A stretch of 64,000 bases of DNA from Owenia fusiformis (taxonomy: Eukaryota > Annelida > Polychaeta > Sabellida > Oweniidae). The stretch lies in contig CAIIXF020000009.1 in assembly GCA_903813345.2 (NCBI GenBank), positions 28,928,740-28,992,739 of the forward strand. The letters run 5' to 3'. This document shows positions 27,701 to 37,700 of the stretch, in pieces (within the stretch, counting starts at the first letter, position 1; each line of letters begins with the position of its first letter). Below the pieces are notes generated by a model. That model ran no database searches and was not told the DNA's origin. It worked only from the letters and a program-made list of their open reading frames with translations. A program made the translations under genes and the position numbers.

Positions 27701-28501
27701 GTGTACATGTCCTACAAAGCCTTTCTGATACGGCTTGGATCTCACAATGGCTGCTATGCAACAACCTTTGACTTACTAAGGGCTGAACTCCCAAGGCTAT
27801 TGAAAAAGTGCACCCAGGTGAGTCTTATACATTATATAGCAATCTGGAATGACTTTATGAAAAATACAAGTGAGAGAGACATATTACTAAGTTTTGCAAA
27901 GTAAGCATTATGTAGGATGGGGATAGGATTTGATAATATATTTGGTATATGAGGTAAGATTTGATAATATATTTGATATATGAGGGAAGATATGATAATA
28001 TATATTTGATGATATGAGGGAGGATTTGATAATATATTTGATATATGAGGGAAGATTTGATAATATATTTGATAATATAAGGGAGGATTTGATAATATAT
28101 TTGATATATGAGGGAAGATTTGATAATATATTTGATAGGTGAGGGAAAATGTGATAATATATTTGATATATGAGGGAAGATTTGATAATATATTTGATAT
28201 ATGAGGGAAGATTTGATAATATATTTGATGATATGAGGGAGGATTTGATAATATATTTGATGATATGAGGAAGGATTTGATAATATATTTGATGATATGA
28301 GGAAGGATTTGATAATATAAAACAATTACTAGATCATGGACTTTCTTTTATCTCTTTTGGAAGTGAATAAAGTTGACATAAAGCAGTTTGTTGGCTTATT
28401 TAGTGATTATTAATTCTTTATTTCAGGCACCTGAACTTCTACTGCTCCTCAATGAAGTAGTACATTCTGATATCCCAGAGACCCTCAAGCAAATGATATG
28501 A
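9701..28501 (+). CDS. TERT: Telomerase reverse transcriptase (catalytic subunit)
   Basis: Adds telomeric repeats using an RNA template in the nucleus. 25 exons, one frame, 1197 aa: 9701-9816, 10226-10340, 10569-10625, 10881-10990, 12750-12835, 13154-14053, 14378-14661, 15300-15387, 15619-15689, 15918-16028, 16160-16256, 19063-19232, 19570-19626, 20076-20179, 20291-20384, 20657-20824, 21835-21909, 22462-22669, 22814-22879, 23217-23367, 23609-23651, 26056-26185, 26594-26652, 27659-27817, 28427-28501. Exons 1-5 form the TEN domain. Exon 6 is a basic linker with tandem repeats. CP and QFP motifs are in exons 7-8, and the T motif (GFFYITES) is in exon 11. RT motifs: 1/2 LRFVPKLSSLRPIANM; A MDIMDCYDT (Asp797); B QQCGISQGSIIS; C RQVDDFLY (Asp949, Asp950); D NSAKT; E ISWCGLNL. 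The C-terminal extension spans exons 21-25. The start is the first in-frame ATG, and the N-terminus matches the family. All catalytic residues are present, so I expect a functional gene. Confidence 0.96.
11316..12708 (+). repeat. Long member of the hairpin-ended repeat family, with 162-bp tandem units, in TERT intron 4
   Basis: Starts with the hairpin ATGTCCCCACCAC / GTGTGGGGCCAT and a GTCCGTCC tract (about 11369-11420). It ends at about 12708 with TTGGTGGGGACATTTTG. The interior has about four and a half copies of a ~162-bp unit containing CAGCCATTTTGGATTTTCCG (near 11894, 12057, 12219, 12381 and 12545). The right end lies about 40 bp before the exon 5 acceptor. Confidence 0.75.
13342..13910 (+). 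repeat. Coding minisatellite in TERT exon 6 (7-aa units within 47-aa repeats)
   Basis: The basic unit is 21 bp and encodes LPNCDKS or close variants. Units are arranged in a higher-order repeat of 141 bp (47 codons): the landmark encoding GSQQM occurs near 13525, 13666 and 13807. The repeat is cysteine-rich and roughly spans residues 225-414, between two basic stretches (KRKRIDS, KRRRKRTKKK) that look like nuclear localisation signals. All copies keep the frame. Confidence 0.9.
14662..15299. other. TERT intron 7 with ACAGCACTG-type words
   Basis: Between about 14690 and 14950 the words ACAGCACT, AGTGCTGT and ACAGTACTG recur in both directions, suggesting a decayed foldback element. No terminal repeats or target duplication could be fixed. 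Confidence 0.3.
16335..16745 (+). repeat. 21-bp minisatellite, block 1, in TERT intron 11
   Basis: About 19 copies of the unit TATACAGTCTGTAGATGGAGG. As the period is a multiple of three, all six frames stay open over long stretches; the resulting proline- or tryptophan-rich 'proteins' are artefacts. The block lies inside the intron between the T motif exon and the motif 1/2 exon. Confidence 0.95.
17325..18315 (+). repeat. 21-bp minisatellite, block 2, with higher-order structure, in TERT intron 11
   Basis: Same unit as block 1 after about 580 bp of unrelated sequence. A 19-bp variant unit (GTCTGAATGGAGATATATA) marks higher-order repeats at 17438, 17541, 17686, 17831 and 17955. The spacings 103, 145, 145 and 124 equal 19 plus four, six, six and five 21-bp units. 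Copies after about 17990 are increasingly degenerate. Confidence 0.93.
19263..19378 (+). pseudogene. Duplicated 3' part of TERT exon 12 (RT motif 1/2) in intron 12
   Basis: The last ~77 bases of exon 12 and the first ~30 bases of the intron (19156-19262) are repeated in tandem. The copy still encodes FVPKLSSLRPVANIRS in one frame, against FVPKLSSLRPIANMRS in the real exon. Its donor site has changed from CAG/GT to CAG/AT and it has no acceptor, so it should not be spliced as an exon. Confidence 0.85.
19690..19980 (+). repeat. Dispersed repeat, copy 1 (TERT intron 13)
   Basis: Closely similar to about 45985-46260 (ACSM intron 13), sharing for example TTCTATAAGAATGGTTAC and TTGGGAGAATTTAAA. 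Its right part also resembles about 56510-56600 (TTGTCACTCCC, GATTCTGGCTTTAAA). An interspersed element of unknown class. Confidence 0.65.
20908..21705. mobile_element. Inverted-repeat element in TERT intron 16 with dense ACGAACG-like motifs
   Basis: The ends are CTATCACACCAAACTAGTTC and GAACTAGTTTGGTGTGATAG, a 20-bp inverted repeat. The interior is packed with GAACG, CGTTCT, CGAACG and TAACGACG words. A second copy of the left end (CTATCACACCAAACAAGTT) starts near 21295, so either two elements are joined or the terminus was duplicated. GC and CpG content are visibly higher than in the surrounding intron. No transposase. Confidence 0.8.
21934..22020. mobile_element. Pogo/Tc1-type MITE, copy 1 (TERT intron 17)
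   Basis: 87 bp with ends CAGTGAAACCTGTTAAGTGG and CACTTAAGACAGGTGTTACTG, flanked by TA on both sides. The same family is found at 40898-41430 and 51896-52055. Confidence 0.75.
23722..25678 (+). mobile_element. Mariner transposon with ~200-bp terminal inverted repeats, in TERT intron 21
   Basis: The ends read CCAGGTCGATCAATAAGTTC and its complement, with a TA duplication on each side (23720-23721 and 25679-25680). The inverted match continues with small differences for about 200 bp on each side, to the block GGGTAGGCGGGGCA (near 23900) and its complement TGCCCCGCCTACCC (near 25494). That is much longer than the ~30 bp usual for mariner. The element is 1957 bp and encodes a transposase in two exons (next entry). 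It lies in the sense direction within TERT. Confidence 0.93.
24093..25361 (+). CDS. Mariner transposase, two exons
   Basis: Exons 24093-24830 and 24984-25361 joined across a 153-bp intron (donor ATG/GTAAGT, acceptor TTTTTTCAG) give 371 aa in one frame. The joined sequence YYAM/VLKRHRAIARKRPE matches the uninterrupted mariner arrangement. The N-terminal half contains the paired-type helix-turn-helix region (IYRWYGKFQSGR, GRPLS). The catalytic triad candidates are Asp176 (ITADEVY), Asp271 (HHDNAPSH) and Asp307 (YSPDVAICDF); I count 35 residues between the last two, where mariner usually has 34. The usual Trp after the first Asp is replaced (DEVYV). No stop or frameshift interrupts it, so the protein may be functional. 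Confidence 0.88.
25765..25888 (-). repeat. CACCAC hairpin-ended repeat, inverted copy (TERT intron 21)
   Basis: Reverse-strand copy of the family described at 753-895: it ends with ATATGTCACCACTTGTGGTG / GTGACATAA and has the GCCATTTGTTACA block on its left. Confidence 0.7.
26850..27510 (+). repeat. Long CACCAC hairpin-ended repeat with internal tandem units (TERT intron 23)
   Basis: Begins TTATGTCACCATC...GTGGTGACATATTG and ends GGTGGTGACATTTTGTTACA. The interior has degenerate tandem copies of a ~110-130-bp unit containing TTTGACCTTCAATGACCT and CAACTTGCTTCAAATTGACC. Open frames inside it are repeat artefacts. Confidence 0.7.
27925..28320 (+). repeat. AT-rich tandem repeat in TERT intron 24
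   Basis: About twelve copies of a 31-34-bp unit built on GATTTGATAATATATTTGAT plus ATATGAGGGAA. Confidence 0.92.
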
Positions 28502-28883
28502 CTATGGGCAAAAACATCTCTAAAATTTCAACATGGAATGTCTATTCATGGATACTCAGACTATTCACAAATAGTTGAACTGTTGAACATCAATTAACAT
28601 ATGCTATGCAGTATCCTGCATAGATTGGATTGGATTGGACAGATAGATCGGACAGAATGGATTAATTTACAGCTGACAATGACACAATGAATTTTATTGG
28701 AGGAACTTGCAAAGTTGTATGGACAATGACAGTACAGTAATATTAAAACAATGGTTATTCTTTCATAATCTTCCCAAGTATAAATCTTAGTTAGCATTCT
28801 ATGCTAACTAACTAATTGTGGAAAAATTCCTATGTTAACATTAATAACAATTCATAAATATTTGAAAAAGTAAATAATAAATA

Positions 28884-29944
28884 CAGGGTGATCATTAAGT
28901 TCTGGGAATTGGTCTGCCATTTCAAGATTTCTCAACCATTTGAGTTGAAATTTTCAGCAGGTGTACATTGTATAATTCTGGATTGACAAGCAATGTTTCA
29001 TATACATATCACATCTACAATTTATTTTATTGCAATTACAAAAAAAGTAAAAGTGGTTCGCGGGTCAGGAAATTTTGACTGATGTTAATTTGAAAATTTC
29101 CTGCCAAAACATATTCATCTTGCCTAGATGGTTGCTTCAAACTACTTGTACTAGAGACAGAACAGTACTCTTGAAGTCATTTATTCAGAAGTATTCTTCA
29201 TTGCTGAGAGGATCATTTCATTTATGATTGTTTCCATTAGCCTGGACGCACATGCGTTGTTGACAAACTTAGTCCATAAAGATGTGTTCCAGTCCTCCCT
29301 TTGGTATCCCTTGAAGTTTTGCTCAAGTCGTTGAAATCAATCCCTTATCGGAATCAAACTTATGACCTCTCATATAATGCTTTAGCACCCAAACTGTAGT
29401 GAAGTCTAGTGGTGCTTCATCTGGTGAATATTGTCTGGTGAATATGGGGCAGTAATAACTTGTGTGAACCCTAATTCTTCGAGAGTAGTATGGGCAGCTC
29501 GAGTAATGGGAAGGAGCATAGACATAATGGAAGATAACTCCCCGCTATTTTTAGTCATGATTGTGACTTTGAGATGCTGATGAAAGATACGAAAATAGAG
29601 CAAAGTACACTCTTATATAACAATACAGATGTTACTTTAGAAACTAAAGTATTAGAAATATTTGAAAATATAGAAAATCACAGAAATATGTCCACCAAAT
29701 AGGTATTTATTAACCATACCTTTGGATCAAGCAAAATTTGGATTCATTTTTATTTTACTTGACCCGCTACGCCATTTGTCATGTTGCTATAGTAACAATA
29801 ATTATCCATTGTGACATCAGATGACAATGAGACTATTTAATCCAACCCAAAATCACAATCCCCATTTACCTTGAATATTTCAAGTAAATTGGTTGAAAAA
29901 TAATGAAATGACAGATAAATTCCCAGAATTTAGTGATCACCCTG
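28884..29944 (-). mobile_element. Decayed mariner between TERT and the FTCDNL1-like gene
   Basis: The ends CAGGGTGATCATTAAGTTCT and AGAATTTAGTGATCACCCTG are inverted repeats, with TA on both sides (28882-28883, 29945-29946). On the minus strand, 29406-29560 encodes a transposase relic with AHTTLEELGFTQV and APYSPD, the region around the third catalytic Asp. Stops and shifts interrupt the rest, so it is non-autonomous. It belongs to a different subfamily from the element in TERT intron 21. Confidence 0.85.
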
Positions 29945-30303
29945 TACTTGTTGATAAAACCAATTTAATTCTGCTTGTGAAAATGAAATTGTTAATATAC
30001 AGTATATACTCTGACTGCATACGTCTAAATCCTCAGTCACATTTATCCCTTATCCCTATATCTTATGCTGCATGTTTCTCTTGATTTCGGAAACTACAGT
30101 CACCGTATGGCTGCCGTAGATAAAATATGACTGAGGCATAAGGGTCAATCTCTTATTCGTAAAATATTATCCTAAAATATACCCAAAATTATGACATTCA
30201 GAATCAGAATTCAGAATTTTCTGTAAATATCAATGTTGGAAAAAGTTTCAAACTTTCACTTTTATTTTGTATAAAAATCATGATGTTGATGATACTTGTA
30301 ATA

Positions 30304-30309
30304 TTTATT
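30304..30309 (-). terminator. Polyadenylation signal of the FTCDNL1-like gene
   Basis: AATAAA on the minus strand, 35 nt past the stop codon. Confidence 0.65.
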
Positions 30310-30343
30310 TTGGTTTCAGTTGATCTACTTTAACACTTAACCA

Positions 30344-32302
30344 TCACATTTGTCTTTGTGTCCTATATTTCCAGTAATCATATCTCCCTGAGTTTAGAGC
30401 CTCTATAGCAAGTTCCCTTGCTTCCTCTGGCCTAAATCCTATAATTGCTGCATCATGAACTCTCACACTTTCCTTTGAGGCCAAATCTTTAACTCTCTCT
30501 TGGATTGTCTTCCCTGATGTATAAAAGCACCCTCCAAATGTTTTCACAAAGTTTGTCATATTTTGACCCAGGGGTAGTTTTTCAGAATTAAAGCTTTCAA
30601 CATTGCATGCTATTTCAATGTTTCCTTCATGGGGGAATGCCATCGTTTGTACGCCTGGGAGGCCCCCTGGAGTTGACCCTCGGATTTTTTTCGCAATATG
30701 TCGGCCAAGTTTTAAATCTGTAGATTCCATAGTAACATTGCAGTTCATAACATAAGGAATGGCTCCTATACCTGAAAATTAAGAAAGTAATTGTAGCAAT
30801 TTATCACTGTAAATTAACATATGAAATAATTTAGGATTTTGGGGAAATGAATGAACAGAGCAGAATTATGAATTAATGCTAGGCTAAGTGCTAAAGTAGA
30901 AGGCAAAATTCAATTATAGCAGTATAATGTCCATTGGGGTTAAACTCTTTCTAAAATGGGAGTAGGCCTATATGTAGTTTAAAGAATCTCCAGAACCAAG
31001 GCGAATCTCTTATACAATTTTGAGATTGTACAGTATACTTTATCTTGATACTGGCAGAGCTCACCGAGGCTGACATCTCAGTAAAAAAATAAGGTGATCA
31101 TTGATATTGATAAAACAAGCACCCTTTATAATTATAGTAGACTATTACAATACATTATCTGCAACATTCAGACATATTATACCTGTATAGTATTAGTAAT
31201 GTAATCATGTATTAAATTATACAATTGTCAATAAAATTTGTATATAATTCATTTTAAAGCATATTGTGTACTGTCCTGTCCTGCATGTACCTGTTAATCC
31301 AAATCTAGATGTTGGACTACATCCAATGTCAGACTCTAGCGTTGAGTAATCCATCTTGGATTTTCCTGAGAACCATTTTAACTCTTTTCTCCTCTTTACC
31401 AAGCCTCTGTCAAGATGGTCAGCATGGCCAAATAGGAAATACGATGATCCTGGAACTTTTGAGGATAACTCCTTTGCTATTTCTGAAAGTAAGTCGAGTC
31501 AATTTTAATACTTGGTGGCAGAAATGACTTTAACAAGTAGACAATATTTTAAGATATAACTAGTGACTGAATTACTATAAAGTTGACAGGTGGCTTAACT
31601 TTGTGGAAATTGCCATGGATATCAGAAATATTTAGAACCAAACATGCCCAATTGCATTTTCTACCTTGTGCTGCTTTGCCACAGTCTTGTAAAGTTACAT
31701 CTTCGCTGATGGGATGTATTGGTATTAGGTCAACTGCACCCAGCCTTGGATGACCCCCAGAATGATCTGCCAGGTTGATATGTTGAAATGCCACAACACA
31801 GGCATTTGTGACACTTTCAATGAGCTGGGTCAATGGGGCAACTATGGTGATGACTGACCTGTTGTAGTCTATGTCATTGAAAATGTTCAACACTGCAGCT
31901 TTGCATTCCCCTGAAAAGACAAACATATGTGTGCCTTAATCTATGGACTACACAGACAATCTTTTTTGGAGTGAGGCAGTTAGTTTTAGCATGGGCTTTC
32001 ATTTTGAGATTCCTGAATAAAATGAATGAATGGCATGATTATTAATGGCCAAAGGTGATAAACACTATAACAATATAAATGTATTTTCCATAATATATTG
32101 CGCTGTGGTCTTGATTCCTTAAATTTTAGGATTGATTGACACACAGCCCAATTAGAATTGAAATTGAATCAATAATTTACACTCCCCCATTTTTACCAGC
32201 GGAATTTGAGTTCAATGCAGCATTTGCAACCGTCTCGACAACTTTCCATCGTCTTGCTTCGGAAATATTCAACAAACAGGCCGTGAGACTTTTAACTGAC
32301 AT
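30344..32302 (-). CDS. FTCDNL1: Formiminotransferase N-domain protein (FTCDNL1-like)
   Basis: Four coding exons on the minus strand, in one frame: 32302-32197, 31910-31665, 31482-31291, 30771-30344 (323 aa). It matches the formiminotransferase part of FTCD, which moves a formimino group from formiminoglutamate to tetrahydrofolate. Visible landmarks: LTACLLNISEARR at the start, DYNRSVITI, then SGGHPRLGAVDLIPIHPI, which carries the His expected at the FTCD active site, and YFLFGHADH. The C-terminal part (residues about 182-323) resembles the second formiminotransferase subdomain (GIGAIPYVMNCNV; DAAIIGFRPEEARELA). There is no cyclodeaminase domain. Bifunctional FTCD is about 540 aa, so this is the stand-alone relative, whose activity is unproven. 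A 5' UTR exon probably lies at about 33209-33260 (donor GTAAGT). Convergent with TERT, divergent from ACSM. Confidence 0.9.
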
Positions 32303-34289
32303 CGCCTGAATCTCCTGGAAACAGTGAAATTAATTTGTTCAGAAAGCAGCTGTTTCTCAAAATGTATTTCCTGTTTCACTTTCGTTTTCACTAAAGACTA
32401 ATCGAAATGGCAACTTTTCAATCGAAATCAATTGAAAAATATATTACTTTATTTGATAAATCAGTTATGTTCATAATATATATAATTTATGTAATTGATC
32501 GAAAATGCAACCAAATTAATATACTGGACTATAACACATTGTTTGGCTCAAATATCATTTTCTTCTTTTGTAGAAAATACATGTTGCCATTTAGATAAGC
32601 TTTGGCCTAAATTGAACAAAAAATTGAAGAAGTTTGTATTTTTCTTTTTCTATGCTGCTAAGGTTATCTCCAACTTTGCAAACACGATACATATAAATTT
32701 TTAAATATGTTATGCCATTGTTCTCATGCCGAGCAGTCAATAAATCACAGTCAGCAAATTGATAGAGTTTACATTTATATGTTTCACTTCAAGACAACTG
32801 AAATGTTTACTATAGATGTGGACACGCCCCTTTTTGGATGTATGGTTTATTCATACACTGTACATATCATATGTCATCTAATTTTGTTAGTAATTACTGT
32901 CATCTCAGCTTTAGTAGCCATCTCTCTGCCGTGTGCATCAGTTGGGGCATCACTCATCTTAGTTCAACGTCGTTAAACTCAATAACGGCGTTATTTATTA
33001 TTAAGAATTTTCTTGGGGCCATTATTGAGTTTAACCTCCTTACTATTCTTTCCATTGATGCAAGTTTTGGATCCACCGAAACCATTTTTCCGCGATAACA
33101 TGCAACTGATACTTGACAACAATATAAAAACACATAACATCAAGCGATTAAACACAATATTATTGTATTAAATGGTCATTTATAGAAGTAAAATGAGGTT
33201 AAACTTACCAATCTCTAAAATGACATTTCCGCATGTCCGCCATTGTGTCTGTTCGTCCCGTGTTAAAATGTAAACTATTGAAACGAAATTGTTGTCAAAT
33301 AGATTGATAATTATCACGCGATTACTCGGGATAAAATAACTATTTTTGAGGATAGCAGGTATCTTTGATTGATTTATATAGCGCTTGTATACACACAAAA
33401 TAGTTATTAATTGCAAACCTACTGTTCGTTGATGCAGTGTCGCAATGACGGTTAATTCCTGATACGATTTGCAATTTCGATGTTACCGGAGTTGACCGAT
33501 ATTTTCGTAAAATTCCAAACCTGTCTCCAATATTTTCGTAATTATGCATCAATATGGTCTAAGGGGGGTACGGGATGGTGTGTATGTATTTATAAGGTAT
33601 GTATGCATGCTTGAATCACATTCTTTATGTAATATTACCATGTTTTCGGAGTTTAATTAGTTCCGCATGTCGGAACCTGCTGAACGACTAAATTAACACA
33701 TCAAGGGCAAAATGGTCATGGAGGTTAGACCTAGCAGGGGCCATAAGACATGTCAGATAAGAAACGAGGCCCAGGCTAGGTCTAATGTTGTTGGACTACA
33801 CTCATCTCTGTGGTCTTCTATAGACTAGTTCTGTTCTGTATGTTTAGTTGATATTCGTTTTATCAAGTAGTATTCCCGGGTAGTATTACACTCTTGTCAA
33901 ATTCCTGTGTCTCGTAACCAATGGGATAGCGTCATATACGCATGAAACGCCATGGCATACTCTCAAAATTTAGATTTTACATTTTATTAGTTTATATTAG
34001 TCAGAATCTCGTATTTCAAAACGCCCCAGAATGCTTCAAATGCAATCTCATTTTCAAATTTTCTTTAGGGGAGAAACCACCACCCCCACACCTCAATATT
34101 TAAAATTTTCCCGCAGAGCCGTCATCTCATGAGTTAGCTAGTTAGCTCAAGTTAATTGGATTGAGCTGGGGATAGTAATCGAGTTTGAGATAATTGTTGA
34201 TTTGGGGATGCCAATCTTCAATAGAATTGAGGAGATTTTCATTGGTTTGTGTTGGGGATAGCTCTTATTCTATACAAATGTATAGAGTA
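32303..34289. promoter_or_regulatory. Shared upstream region between the FTCDNL1-like and ACSM genes
   Basis: The two genes are transcribed away from each other, so both promoters must lie in this 2.5-kb gap. On the minus strand there is a probable non-coding first exon ending at 33209 (donor GTAAGT) and an acceptor TTTCCAG before 32314. An ATG at 33243-33241 would open a short upstream frame. No core promoter element could be assigned with confidence. Confidence 0.4.
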
Positions 34290-34759
34290 CTGGATTTTCT
34301 CGCATATAAGCCCCGGGCGTATAACTGAAAGAAGGGGTAATTTCGTCTGTTATTTTACCTCTTATTTTTCGCCCATGGGCGTATAAGTGTACTACTTTCG
34401 ATTTTTGGCCCAGTGGGCGTAAAGGTGAGAAGAGCTGATGACTACCGTACCTACTGTTATAGTCCTACCGCATGTTTTGTAAGAATTATAAAGGAAATGA
34501 CACCTACAACCTTGGACTTAATGTTGAAACAAAGTAACAACAGAACGATCCACCACTGCCATCACTTACGGCACAGCGTTGAACTTAATTTTGAAACAAA
34601 GTAACGAGAATGATCTGCCAGTGACAAAATACTCTTGAATTTATTGAAAAAATCAATAAATAGTCATTTTTTATAGGCCCATGGGCGTATAAGCGTACTA
34701 CATTCGACTTTTGGCCCATGGGTCTAAATTTAGATGGGCGTATATGCGAGAAAATCCGG
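34290..34759. mobile_element. MITE directly upstream of the ACSM start codon
   Basis: The inverted ends are CTGGATTTTCTCGCATATAA and GTATATGCGAGAAAATCCGG, with TA on both sides (34288-34289, 34760-34761). Inside, GCCCATGGGCGTATAAG and the TCGA(T/C)TTTTGGCCCA block occur twice. 470 bp, no transposase; Tc1/mariner-pogo type by its TA duplication. It ends 36 bp before the ACSM ATG. Confidence 0.85.
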
Positions 34760-34795
34760 TACATTAAATCATTTCTATTTCTATTAGATATTGCC

Positions 34796-37700
34796 ATGAA
34801 ACAACTTAGGACTTGGATACAGCTGGTGAAGATCTGGCCCAAACAGCTTAAGCAGGTTCAAAGTAGGTCAAAGTTATACATTTTGTATGTTTGTCAACTG
34901 GTTGTACTAATGTACTGTAGAATAAAGTCATGGTATTTTTAGAAATGGCAGAAAAAGCATTTTTCTCAGTTATTGGATGTGTTGACATTAATATAGTACA
35001 ATAATGTAGCCCTACAAATCAAAAAATGTTAGAGGGCCTAGAATGGTCCCTTGAGGTACACCTGCATTTATATACAATTTTTGATGTTTGTATCTTTGAC
35101 TCTTGGCCATGCATCTTATCTGTAGCTTTTCTCTTTCTGTTAAGTCAGATATGATTATTAAAAAATTCTTATTTTGACTAACAAGTTTTGCTCTGCTCCA
35201 CACAGGTTATGGTAGAACGCTTTGCACAGTAAGCTCTGCTGCTAACTTCACAAACTATGAAGACGAAAAGAAGAATTTTAAGATAAATGTTCCAGAATAT
35301 TTTAACTTTGCTAAAGATGTGATTGACAGATGGGCAGAGGCTGAAAAGGTAACAAAATAAGTGGAAGAAGTCTTTGGGCCCCCTCACCCAACTACACTAT
35401 GTACCTCCCGAGTTTAGGGGTTTTTAGGGTATGAGGGGTCACAATGAACAAAGCAAGACAACATGGCTAGAAACTGTTGATCAAAATTTGTGAGTTGTGT
35501 TGCTATTAAAAAAGAGTGGTAAAATCATAATGCCCAATGTAAATTTATGATGATCATTATAAAAGTGGGTGATGAAACTTAGTTATGATTTCTTTTTTAA
35601 CTGTCTTTGAAATTAACTTTTCTATTGTAATCTCGTATTTACACTTTTCACCTTTTGTTTTATTAGTTTGCAAAATAGAATGAAATGATTCTGGTCATAT
35701 TTGATGTTGCAGAAAGGTGAAAGAGGTCACATTCCAGCCCTCTGGTGGGTGGATGATGAAGACAATCAACTTAAATGGAACTTCAGAGAATTATCTGAGA
35801 AGTCCATGAGGTACTTGAAAATTTGATTTTTAACAACCAATGGAAAATGAAATAAAACAGGCCAGAAATGAAAGACCAATGTAGTGTAAAATTGTGCCAG
35901 TTACTCTCATTCCATTTCCAGTCTTTGTAGCCCCTTTAAGTGAAAGGGATGTTTTATTTTTTGGAAATTAATTGAAATCTACATGTAAAATTATATCTAG
36001 AAATATGGTTTCAAAAAGTGTTTGAACAACTTTGAAAATTTAATTTTCTTTGAAAATGTGACTTCTAGGTCGGGGAGATTCCACATAATTATAGACCCCT
36101 TTATTAAATCTAAAAAAGTGAAATTTTTATTATTATTATTATTTATTGCTCTCACTATTTACAACAGTGGCACATGAGGAGTATCAGTGCGGCAGAATGA
36201 CATATCATTAAAATACAACATATTACAGCATTAAAAAACATTAAAATATTTGTTAAAATACATTACAATACTGATAATAGACTTTTATCTTCATTGTCAT
36301 TACAGAAAGTGAAAGTGAATAAAATCAATGTTTGAATATCTCTTTATTGATATCAACTAAAAATGTTTTTGATAGCTTATCAAAAGTAGAACCTAGGTCC
36401 TGTCCCCAATATATAGCTACATCATCCCCCAAAATCCAACGTGTTTTCTCAGAAATGGAAAGTTGTAAAAAACTATTGACAATTGAATCCGGGCATTCTT
36501 TATTAAACTTTTCAAAAAACATATTTCGTTGTGTTGTTGTGGATGGGCAAGTAAATAAGCGGTGTTCAAGTGTATCTTTTTCTGAGAGGCAAGTACTACA
36601 GAACCCATCTGACAGTCCCCTCCTTTCAAGATCAGTATTCAAGCCCAGACATTTAGCGCGAGCTCTGAATTTGATATGCTGGCTGTAAAAATCCATGCCT
36701 GTTTTCAGATAATTTTCTAAAAAAGTATGGTTCTTAACAGTCTTGAATAGTGACAATGATGATTTATCGCATATTGCCTCATTAAAGCATCTTACCCATT
36801 GTTCATTTGAAATATTTAAATAAGATGTGTACCAGTTAGTATCGTCACGGTATATAACATCATCAAGTCCAACCTCAGTTAGGATTGAGTGGACATTTTC
36901 CATAAAAGGCCATGAAGCCTTGTGACCAAGCTTAAACTCATGTAGCAAATAATTGAAAATATCTTTATGGAGTCCATTCTTCAAGGAACTTTTTAAATAA
37001 ATAAAATAATCAATCTGGCGTTTATGTATAATATCACAGATTGGTCTCCACCCAAGGTCACCAAGGAGGGATTCTCTTGCAGGGTTGCATTTGAGTTGCA
37101 TTAAGGCCTTAGCCATTTTGTATTGCATAGTGCTAAGATATTTTTCGGTGGTCTTATTCAGTAACATTACTCCACAACCATGGAGTATTGCAGGCAAAAA
37201 CATTCCGTTATACATTGTATTGCCAAAATCAATTCTTTTCATATTACAATGCTTTGTCAGTGTAGAGCAAATCATATTTTGAATTCTTCTTGACTTGGGT
37301 TTTAAAGTGTCTTTAATGTGGTAAGTATCCTTCAAAGAACGGTCAAAATAGATACCCAAATACTTGTAGACTTTAACTTCTGTCAATTCATGTTCCCCTA
37401 ATATCCATTTTTTCTCATAATTGATTCTTTGCCCTATAACCATTACTTTCGATTTTTTCGAATTAAATTTAAAACCCCATTCAACTGCAAAAATGTCAGT
37501 TACTTTTAAAAGTTTATTCAATTGCTGCTCAGACTCGCCCATAAGCACTATATCATCGGCGAAAAATAAAGATGGAATTTTTTTACCTTTAAAGTCAAAG
37601 CCAATGTTTTCCTTTTCAAGTGAGCTTAATAAGTCGGTCATTATAATAGAAAATAATGTTGGGGAAAGGCAGCAACCTTGTTTTAAACCTGTTTCTGAGT

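Noticed and set aside
27855-28325. 156-aa minus-strand frame rich in Ile, Tyr and Ser
   Set aside because: It is a translation of AT-rich tandem repeats in TERT intron 24.
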